Source: Asterias amurensis (lineage: Eukaryota > Echinodermata > Asteroidea > Forcipulatida > Asteriidae). From it: 64,000 nt of DNA. Within the stretch, counting starts at the first letter, position 1. Each line of letters starts with the position of its first letter. The notes beneath the pieces are model-generated. The model saw nothing but the letters and a program-made list of their open reading frames with translations, did no database searches and had not been told where the DNA came from. Below are positions 1 to 11,200 of this stretch, in pieces. The DNA lies in the NCBI RefSeq assembly GCF_032118995.1, contig NC_092668.1, positions 13,619,501 to 13,683,500 of the forward strand. The letters are read 5' to 3'. The position numbers and the translations under genes are program-made.

Positions 1-2270
1 CTGCACAGGAAGAAAATCAGGAGGTAGATGAAAGTCGACCATTGCAAGAAGAGCCCCACCACATTGAGGGGGAGCCTATGTTTAGATATGATGTTGACCA
101 AGCAGAGCCAAGAGAAGATGAAGACGTTTTGGAAGCAGGGGAGGATGAAGAGATTCTTGAAGACATTCCACGATCACCATTTCCACAGTTAGAGGAAACA
201 GAGGACTGTGTAAAAGAAGAGCAAGATCTTGAAGAGGATGATACCCTAGAGGAAATTGAAGATGACCAGGATGAGGAGTATTCAGCAGATGGAGCCACAG
301 CAGAAGATGCCGATGTAGAAGATAATGTTCCTGAGGATAGACAAGAGGAAACTTCCAAGACTCCTGAGATTCTTGATATCACAGAATCGTACTCCATTCA
401 GAGTTATAGCCATCTACAGATCGAACACACCATGGTTGTTGAGCCTCCTTCCACACCTGAAATGATTTCAAGAGCTGATGACGGTGACAAAGAGGATGGG
501 AGGCTTAGCCCTAATATTGAGACAGAGGATCGTCGATCGAGCTTGGAGGTGATCCATATCGAGCAGAAGTATCTTGTTGATACCTCTTCTGCTGACCTTC
601 CAGTAGAGCAAGAAATAATCCAAGAAACCGAGACTGCAGAATATGTTGCCCCTCCAGAAGATCTGGAGTTGGATGAAGACAAAGTTGAGGAGGATGACCT
701 CCCAAAAACTCCAGAAATCTTTGCCATTCCCGACTCTCCGATCGAATCAGATGAGGGTCTCACTGAAGCTAGCGGTATAGCAGAAGATATGACCTTGTCA
801 GCTCCACAAGACTTAGATCTTCAGCAGCACTATGAATACTCTGATACCCTGCAGACTCCAGAAATTCAAGAACTGCCGGACACACCTGAGTCGCTTCCTG
901 AGCCTCTGGTTGAGCCAATTTCAATTCCAGATGAAGAGAATCTGGAAGAGGAAGAGGAAGAGACCGTTACAGAGGAACAGGTACAACCAAAAGTTGAGGA
1001 AGAAGAGGCTACAATGGTAGATGGACCAACTGAGCAACATTACTATGACCCAAACCTAGTTGCTGCAGCAGTTATGGACCAGGTAGCTGAGCAAGAGGAT
1101 GTTGAGGACCAGGTAGCCGAGCAAGAGCATGTTGAGGACCAGGTAGCTGAGGAGGAGGAGGTTGAAGAAGTTGAGCTGGACTCTCAGCCCGAAGAGGAAG
1201 CTGAAGAAGAACTCCAAGAGGAGGACATGGCTCAATCTGCCGAAGAACCTGAGGCTGAGTTATTTGAGCCCAAGGAAGACCTAGAGCCGTTGACACCACT
1301 TCCTACCCCTGAGGATGAAGAGAAATCTTTAGCTCAAGGAACAGAAGTTTTGGAGAGTAGTGCGGTACAAGCTCGCCTTGAAGAGGAGATCCGTCAAGAT
1401 AATTTGTCGGAATCAACAACCACTGAGTACTCCTACACTCAAACTACTGTTGTAACTCAACAGTCCACCACTGTCGTCCGGGGTGAACCTGATGACGAAG
1501 GAGCAGATTCCATTTCTCATCCTGGGCAACCTGAGCCAGTGTCAGGATCAGAGGTTGAGATCCAACCTCCTGAAGCTCATCAGCCACCTCCACACAAGCT
1601 TGCCCCTCCTCCTGGTGAAGAGCAAGGAGAGGTAGCTGATGAAGTAGACAGCCCAACCAAACCAATAGCAGCTGGAGTTGTAGGCTCTACTGTCATCACA
1701 AGCACTTTTGCCATGAGCACAATTGAATTTTCTGGGTCGGACGAAATCAGACACCAAGAGCCTGCAGAAGATGCAGACATTGAATATGATTCTGAACCAG
1801 AAACTGTCGAGGATGATGAAGGGATGTATGAAGAAGAAGCTCCAAGAGACGAAGAGGGAGACACTGCTGAGGCAGAAGATCAAAAGCAAGAAGACTCTCA
1901 AAAGGAAGACGAAATTGTTGAAGACGCTGAATCTCAAGAGAGATCGGAACCTGAGGAGGTAGTAGATGAAGGAGAAGTAGAAGAGGAAGGAACTCAAGAG
2001 TTCCAAGAAGAATCAATACAGGAGCAGGAGATGCAAAATGATGAGTTCACTCCTCTTGCTGATGTCCAAGAGGAAGATGAGCCACTCTCAGAGGAGGAGA
2101 GAGATTTGGCTCAGCAAGAGGAGCAATACATCGTGGAGGAACAGGAAGACAATGTAGAGAGCAGCTTCACAGAGTCGTCAGAGTTCACCACACGCACAGT
2201 CTTTGCTGAGGTCCACAGAGAGAGAGTGGTGGTGTCCAGCACTGCTGAAGCTGTGGAGTCTACACCAGAG
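1..2270 (+). CDS. Ankyrin giant acidic exon (5' end outside window)
   Basis: Open from base 3 to a donor GAG|GTACAA at 2270/2271 without a stop, encoding about 756 residues dominated by Glu and Asp. There is no hydrophobic segment, and the composition indicates an extended disordered region. A 30-bp coding minisatellite at about 1077-1166 encodes three copies of a DQVAEQEDVE-like decapeptide. Proline-directed TPEI/TPEM motifs recur. If the donor is not used, the frame reads on for 13 codons to TAA at 2310-2312, which would make an alternative terminus. Smaller open frames on the minus strand here are shadows of the codon bias. Confidence 0.75.
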
Positions 2271-5200
2271 GTACAACTCCTTGATTTGGTGCAATATGAG
2301 TGTGATCATTAAACCCTTTCACTGCCATACATGGAATGCTACGTATGTATTGCCTACCTTCATCACGCCTGTATTTTTTTTTAAAACAGCATCGCACCAT
2401 GCTCTCTCAGCAGCAGTTTCGTTTTTTGTATTGCACTCCAAACTCTCCGCTCATGTGAAACGTTGTAAGCTCGCTGCTGTGATTGAACAGTATGGCACTT
2501 TCCCCCAAAATCACATTATTCATGTTTTTGTTTTCAAAATCATTTAAATGCATGATGAAAATCTGCTTGCAGCCCGTATTATACAAGCCATTGTGTCAGT
2601 GCTAAAGAGTTATGGCCTTCTTGTGATAAGGTCGCAAAAAGGTCATATTAACTGAGGTCATCAAAAGGTCAATTGTATGAGGTCGCAAAAAGGTAGTATT
2701 AACTGAGGTTACAAAAAGGTCGTATTAACTGATAGTTTGAAAGAACCATTTGTGTGGTCCAAGAGTGCACAATGTGATAGTTTGCTCAAATGCAGAACGG
2801 ACCCTCTCAAGGGAGAATTGCAGAATTAAACAAGCAGTAACTAGAGATTGAGCCTTGGAAAATCTGGTGGTTAATTTCGAGATACTGCCTGTTTTTAATT
2901 TTGCATTCGTCTCTATACACTGACTCAACGTCGTCGTTTCACATTGTATTGATGTGCACTAAATGCAGTCTCTGTCAGGCATGGTACATGTATTCTTCCT
3001 ACTATTGTACATCATATGTACTTGTAGGTAAGCCCTTGTACCTTTTTTTTCCAAGGTCCGTATATCATCACTTTACTTTTATCTTGTTTCATCAGCCTTA
3101 TCTATCACATTTCATTTGCTTAAATCAGTGTTCAATGTGCACACACAAAGTGGCATATCAATAAAGTTTTATTCTGTCAGCAGTAATGTTTCATTTATTT
3201 TCTACTTTTTTGTTGCCTTTGCATGTTTTTATTTTAGATTTTCTTTTTTACTATTGATGTATTAAAAGCAAGTGTATCTATGTTGTTGTTTGTTATTTGT
3301 TGATTGCAATCTAGTTTGCATGCCCTTAATGCCATGAGTACTGTGACTAACACAATTATAATATAAAGTTATATATATACTAACTCTAAAATAATTACTG
3401 TTTAATCAAAGTTTAACTCCTTTCCCCCGTTTTAAAATTGTTTTCACTGTTCAAGTTTGTTCTGCATGCATTAATTTCAAAGGGAATGATACTTACAAAT
3501 GTATTTCCTTAGATTTAAATCTTCATGTAAATAGCTTTGTAGGCTTTAAATTTTTTATACTGTTTCATCAAATGTTTTATAGATTATTATTCTTCATAAT
3601 AGTACCTACATTTCATACTTTGCTACTTCTTAGGCTGGAAACCCATGTATCTGTTTTGCGTAATTCGTTGTGTGCAACGGTAAAAAATGAAAGTATACGC
3701 CAAACATTGACATTATTTCCTGTATTCGTATTCGCATAAAATGTGCTTACTTGGCGTGTATTTTAAGTTGAAAGGATTGCACACTACACATTATGCCCAA
3801 CGGCATGATAGACACATGGAATTCCTGGTCGTAGTTTTCTTTTAAAGATAAAGCAAGTCTCTCTTTCATCACTCTAAAGTTATGAACCCTTTTTGCTCCA
3901 TACGTAAAATAGTCTGGCTCAATCTCTTTGTTGTTAAGTAATATAGTAATTAATAGGGTACTATTCCTACAGATCGAATAGTTATTGTTTAATTTCTAAA
4001 CTTTTATTTACCATTGATTTTTCGGGAACCCTTTTTTAGTTTACATATTCTTGGTTTGTTTTAGTAGGAGGGGATGGTTAAGAACAATATTTCAGTTGCA
4101 TGGTTTTTTTTAACCTCTCCTTTTCAAATTTCCTTAAGAGACCTATCTTTCCCCTCTTCTTTTCATGTTCTCAGGATCTGGACCAATCAGAGCCACAGCA
4201 ACCAACATTTGACCAATCAGAGGTACTGATCGCAATAACTGATGCCACCCCCAACAGGAAGTCGGCAAAAAAATAAAAAAATAGACAAATCTTTTTAAGC
4301 CACAGCTACAGCACAGCATCCCCAACAGAAATCCACCACAAAGTCTATGTTGCATGTGTATCGTCTGCTTGCCTTCCCCTCCAAGCATAATGGATGCATC
4401 CAAATTTGCATAATTAAATATGCACGAGGAAGGCCTTTATGCTAATTTTAACTTTTTGCATGCTGATAAGTTTTTTTAACTTTTTGTCAGATGAGCACTG
4501 AGGAATGGTTTAAGATTTGACTTTTTATCAACCCAGATTTTATTTGTAAACCTGGTTTGAGTTAGTTTGAATATTCTTACTTAATCGTTTTTGCTTTTTT
4601 TTTAAATTGTAATTTTGTACTTAATTTTTTGCTGTATTGAGTAATTTTTAATATTGATTATGTTATTGATTTTCTTTGAGTTGCTTATTAAGTCAGATTA
4701 AGTCTGATTTTAGTGTGATTTTTTTTAGTGAGAATGTTACAAATTGATTGTAGTTATTTTGCATTTGTATTTTGGGATGTGTTATTTTTACAGTATGTAT
4801 TTTTTATTTTGAGCACAACTTTTTAAGCAGGACATCTAATCATTGAAATACTTTTTTCGCATTTAGATTTGATTCATCAATTCTTTTTTATTGATAGGCT
4901 TTCAAGTCTACACTTTGACCATTCTTAAGTTGAATTCCTACTACCTGATTACACTCGATGAAATTGAACGATTGACCAGCTCTTGCTGCTGGCTTTTACG
5001 AAATTCTTCACCCTTCTGGAAGCAAAAATCGATTTAGTTTGATAAATTTTTGATTTGAGGTTGAACAAAGAAAAATGTATTAGAACAGATTTGAACCAAC
5101 GACCTCCAGAGTAATGGCTCGCGCTCTACCAACTGAGGTATCTAGCCCTATTTTGGCGGTCTCTTTGTTTTGTAATTAATATTATTGAAAAAAATTGTTC

Positions 5201-8200
5201 CCTTTTTTCACTTGAATAAGATTTATGAAGCATGCATGTAGACAAAGCTTAACTTCAGTGTTAAACCCACATTCTTGTTTTTGCCAAGATTTGACAGCAC
5301 AATTTTAGACCTTTGAAGTCACCTACGTTTGTTTTTTTCCCTTCCATCCCATTTTCTGTTTCAACGATCCTGCTATATTCCTGCACTTATTAAAATAGGA
5401 AAGCCATTTGAGTCTCATGCTTGGGAAAGTTTGGAAAGTAATTTTGTCAAAAGTTTTGAAAACGGAAAGGGCAAGGAATGCAGGAATTCAATTAGCATGA
5501 AGGAAGTGTATTTAGTTTTTTTCTCCCAGATTGATGTTATCCAAGTTATACTTTCCCATTTTCTCATATCATTTCATTAATAATTCTGGTTTGATATATT
5601 TCTCAACATTGCCCCCTGCCGGAAAAAAACCATCCCTTCTCTTTTTTTTGTACACCAAAGTATTAACCAATCTTAAGCCTTTTATACTTCGCATAACATT
5701 CCTTAAAAATGCATTTATTTTGCAGATTTAAAAAGAAAACAATTTTATTTGGCCTATCCATGTTTGTCCAGTTTGAAAAAAAGAAGCTCCAAACAGTCAA
5801 AAAGTCTTTGTAAATTTCACTTAGTACCCCCCCCCCCAAGATATCTTTCGAAGTTCCTGTCAGCTAATCAAAACTTGCACAAGACACAAAATCAAAACTT
5901 ATTTTCATGAAAAGGGCATTCTCAGACTTTGAAACATCTTTTTTTTTAAATTACGCATATTTTTGTTTTTTAGCTACTTTGGTCTGTACTCCTTTCTTGA
6001 GTTTTTTTTAAATAACATGCAATTGTCATACATGTAGAATTGTATAAACCCTCACTTTATAAATTGTAGACTGCAGAACAAAAATAATCATGCGTTTGAA
6101 ACTCAATTCATCTCATTCTATTTTGGAGGAGTTAAGTTTTGTTGTCGTGTGGTCACATACAACTAACACTTGTTGAGTCTCATGTGCAAAGAAGTGTGAA
6201 AGGCATTTAAGATTTAAGTGAAACGATTCAGTGAGAGAGTGTTGTGAAAAGCAGTGTGAAAAGTGAGAATATTCCGAGTTTTGAGTATTGAGAAGGAAGA
6301 ATGAGTCGCTGTTTTTTGTGTATGTTTCCCTGTCCTGAATGTGCTGATTTGTTTGTGACGTTTATCAGTGTGTTCTTTTGTCGTGTTGTTTCATTTCAGA
6401 AAGCCCATATTAATTTGCTCGCAGAATGAAAAAATATTCCGCCCCCCATGATTTGCCTATAATGTTAAACAAATTCTGCCTTTTGTTGTGATACCGAACT
6501 CCCTTCATAAATTGTGCAAAAGATTGTGCCTCATTTATAAAGACCCTAAAAAAAGCTTTTGAAAAACTTGCTATTTTTATTATATTCTGATCGAATCAAG
6601 AGAATGAATATTTATATCCAATCTTTGGTCATGAATATTAATGAAGTGCATTGCCCAATCGCCTTGCTGGAAAAATCACGTTTATGACACTCATATTATG
6701 AATATTCATATCTGCCACTTTGCATAGACCTAAACCCCACTCCCACCACAGCCACTGCACCAATCACAATGCATGCAACCAGTTTTATGCATTATTCATT
6801 ATCTACAGCCACCAATCGATGAGAGTTTTGAGAGTGAGCTGAGGCCAAGTGAACCTGAAAGACCCAGAGCTTCTCAAGAAGACATTGATGCCTTAGCAAC
6901 AGCACTTAATGACTTGCCAGGTGGGTAGAACATTCCTTGCACTCATCAGCAGCCCAACCTCGTACCCAGTCGAGATCGATCTCACTGCACCCATCACAGA
7001 AATGACAGGATGCCAGTCCATCACAGCTTACTCCTAGTTCTCTACTGTACCCATTTGTACTCCTGTATGGAGAGAAGCAGTTATGATAACTTGCCTTGCT
7101 CAAGGACACAAATGTCGCCACTGACTGAGTGCACGTTCTGTAAATAAACAGAACTTAAGTCTACCGCCCAAATTCTGTAAACTTGAGTACACCTCCCTAA
7201 ACCGCTCGGCCACACAAACCCAACTAAAAATCGGTTCTTCATGAAGTTTGAGAAAAGATTTCACCTGTACTTTTTTTTTTCTTCAGCATTGGATGAGGAG
7301 CCGAAAGACGCCCCAATGCCCGATGAGCCGGTCAACGGAGAACAAGAAGACGAGTTGTTCATCCAGGGGCAGAGCCTCAACCTGGAGGAGTCAGCCCCGC
7401 CCACACCACGCCAACAAGAGGATAGGCCTAAGATCCTGACTCCCACTGATGAAGAGGAACTGCAAGATCTGTGGGACCTGTCTACTAGTATTCCTGTTGG
7501 TGCGACGTCGTCGTCATCAGGTAAAGATAAACTCAAATTATATTCTTTTTTCCCCAATGCGAAATTGTCAAACCGTCGAGGTACTGTACCCGCTGCTAAA
7601 ATGTAGGATTTAAACTGCCTTTAGCCACCGCAATAGCTTGTGGTCAAGTGGTTAGACATCTGCTGGCGTGTCATCGTCAGGTAAAGATAAACTCCTCAAA
7701 TGGTTCTAAACTTTATTTATTAAAAATGGTCTTGAAGCCAAGGACTATCAGTGAAGCGAACTTAATCACTACACTAGCCAAGAACCCAATGGAGAGTACA
7801 CAAGGATGTACATTTCAGCTTTAGGGCCTTGTTAAATGAGGCAACTGCATACTGAAGGACCACTTTGGTAGCATGGATTGATTCTTCAAACATTGCTTAC
7901 GATCCCCAAGAAAAATATGTGAACATTGAAATGTAAATTGCTTTTCTTCTTGGAGAGCGCCTTGAAATGGTTGCCTGTAAGTTGTCTCGTGTCACATGGC
8001 CGTGTATGTGGCTGGAAAACCCCAGATAATTATTCCTGGTAAAACCCATCAGTTGTTGTGGAGATGTGTTCATTTGTCTCTGTATGACCTATGACCGGAG
8101 GTTATGCAAAATGGTGTGGCTTTACCAAGGGCCTTTCTTAAACCTCGGTCTTGGCTCCGGCTCCAGGCCTCGTTTGATGATGTTTGTGCAATATGCGCTG

Positions 8201-11200
8201 CTCCAAAATACAGGTTAAAGGCGGAGCCAGGGCCCAAATCTTACCACAGGACCAGTGTTTCATATTGATTTACCCTTAAAGTAACCCATCTTTGCATGAC
8301 TGTATAATTTTGTATAGACTACACCCCAGCCCAGTCGCAGTCGGTTCCCGTCGTGGAGCTAGCACCGGACTTTAATCAGTACGACGAGGCATCTCTCTCT
8401 GACCATCAGTCAGAAAGTCCACCCAGCAGTCCTGAAGAGACAGGTGATAGAGATTGATGGATTACTAACCATAACTTAATCCTTACTAATCCATCTTCTT
8501 AATCCAGTAAGGCTTTGCTAAACCATGACTTCCATGGTAAGCAGTGGTCCACACAAAGCAAGGCGCGGTTAATTCTCTTCCGCATTTTCTAATTTGACAC
8601 ACCGTTTTTAGTCTTTTTCGCTGTGTGGTAATTTTCAACGTCCGATTTAGGCCTTGAGTTTTGTTCGTTAAGGGGCACATCAATTGTCATCGGGTAATGG
8701 GCACTTCTATGAGAGCATAGTAAATTTGTATTGGAACATGGCAGAGGGCACCACAGCAAAAGCACGGGCCGATTTCATAAAGCCATTTAGCAAAAAATAT
8801 ATTGCTTAGAGATTGTGTACAAAAGAGTAAACTTAAGGCAACGTTGGCTGGTAACCTATTTCTGTTAAGCAATACTTCTCTGTGCTAAGCAAGTTCTTGC
8901 GCTTACAAGCTTTATGAAATTGGGCCCTGGGCGCCGCGCCACAGCCATTGCTGTGCGTGTGGGACTCAAACCCACACTCTGCTCAACAGAAACTCCAGAG
9001 CCTGAGATGGTGCTCTTATACACTCGACCACGACATGCCACAAATGTGTTAAGACTGCTCCGAGATGAATGTATAAAATTAGCTTAATCTTTCGCTCTGC
9101 TTCTGTGATAACAGGCCCAAGGATACCTAAAACCCCAGATATTACTGACTTGGATGAAAGTCCATTTTTCCAAGGTAAACAAGTTTTAAGGCCCGGTCAC
9201 ACAGGCCCTGATAACGAGAACGAGAATGATAAAAATGCATGGCCTCAATTGGTTGAATTGCTCCGTGCAGATTAGGCCCACGCTTATTCAACCAATGGAG
9301 GGCGTGCGTTTTTATCGTTCTCATTTTTGTTCTCGTTAACCGGCCAGTTGTGATGAAATTCTGGTACAGAATTATGGCATGAATGGTCACAGAGTTTCTA
9401 GGTGGACTAACTGCACTGCATCCAACAAGTTACATAAACATTCAGGGAATTTCTTCCAATATATATATTTTTTTTTTTTCAATGAGTACCAATGTTTTCT
9501 GACAACTAGTTACCATGACAACAATGGGAGATTTGAACACCCACTTACCAGACTTTTGGGACCAAATATTTTTTAAAGAAGGGTATTTTGATTTGTCTGT
9601 TATCATGACAACCGAGTGCTTGTAAAAACATTCAAAAGTAGATGGTATCCTGCCAAAGGTATTCAAGTAGTTGTTCAAGCTAGCATGTTAATTTTGTCAC
9701 ATTTAATATATAGAAAGTGTTTGAGTTCAAAAAGCCTGGCATTTTTTTTATTGACTTGCAAAGAATTTAGTTTGCGAAGAATTTAGTTTGCTTTGCAATT
9801 TTTGCATATAATGCTTATAAACACTATTTCACCTGGCCATAACTCAGAATTTGTTTTGCTCTTTTTGATCAAACAAAAAATGTTGTGCCACCTCATCTTA
9901 CGTGTACTTGAATTTCAGCCCTTTTGGGTACACTTTTTCCAAGGGGTCAAATTTTAGTGGCATGTCGTTGCTGAGTGGTCTAATTCACTGGCCCGAAGCT
10001 CTGGTGTTGTGCTCGGCAAAGTGTGGGTTCGAATCCTGGTCATCCTTGTGCCCTTGAGCAAGGCACTTAACCATAATTGGGAAGGTTGTGCATTCTGCTC
10101 TACCAGCTAGGCTCCTAGTGGATGATATCCATGCCTACATCCTTACGGACTGTGACAGGGTAACCCTTTTGCAGCCCAGGAATAGGAGGCAAAGAGCATC
10201 TGTTGATTTTTTTCGTGCAATGCATTCAAAGTCAACATCAACTAACACACTCTACATGAAGTAAAGCCCGGTTCATACTTCCTGCAAAGCGAATTTGACG
10301 TGAATTTGACGTCACAACCCTCCTTTCGCAGCAATATTCGCAAGTGAGCTGAGCAGAGTTGAACTGCTGCGAATTTTTCGTTGCGAATTTGTGACGTCAA
10401 CATTCGTATCGCATTCGCATTCGAAGTATGAACCGGGCTTAACCCATTCTAATAACCATGTTTGATTTACCTTAACCCGTCACTTTTGGTTAGACTTGGA
10501 ACTCTGTAGACTTTTTCTTTTTTGGGGGTCTTTGGTCAGGGGATCTACCTGCTCAAGTAACCCACCTAAGTAACCCACTCTTGAGTGGATTACTTGGTTT
10601 TACCCCCATGTAACCCACCCAAGTAACCCACTCGTAACCCTTTCAAGCAACCCCCTCAAACAACCCCTTTAAGAAACCTACCTAAGTAAAGCCTGGTTCA
10701 TACTTCCTGCGAATGCAAATGCGATACGAATGTTGACGCCACAAATTCGCAGCGAAAGGAGGGTTGTGACGTCAAATTTACGTCAAATTCGCTTCGCATT
10801 CGCAGGAAGTATGAACCGGGCTTTACCCTCTCTATATTAGATAGTCACTTGGTTTACTAGGAAGTCTGTTTTAAATCTTGTACTAAACTGAGACTTTTTC
10901 TTTCCTCTCTGTGGTCAGCGGATCTACCTAAGATCCATACCCTACCAACGGTGGAGTTCCCACCAGAGGGCCAAGAGCCTGTGGATGAAAATGGTGAGCT
11001 GGTTATCCGTACCGCCTTGCTTCACGACGTCATGCATCATTTCTTGCCTTTTATCCTTTCCATTGTACTAACCATCTCACTTATCGTTTAAAGACACTGG
11101 ACACCTTTGGTAATTGTCAAAGACCATTATTCTCACTTTATGTATTCCAACATATGCATCAAATTTTACATCTGTGAAAATTTTGGCTCAATTGGTCATC

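Noticed and set aside
1548-2006. 152-codon minus-strand ORF opposite the ankyrin exon
   Set aside because: It is the shadow of Glu/Asp/Gln-rich codons; low complexity, no family features.
7241-7606. 121-codon ORF as a separate small gene
   Set aside because: Its central part is ankyrin exon 7287-7520; both ends are intron sequence past valid splice sites.
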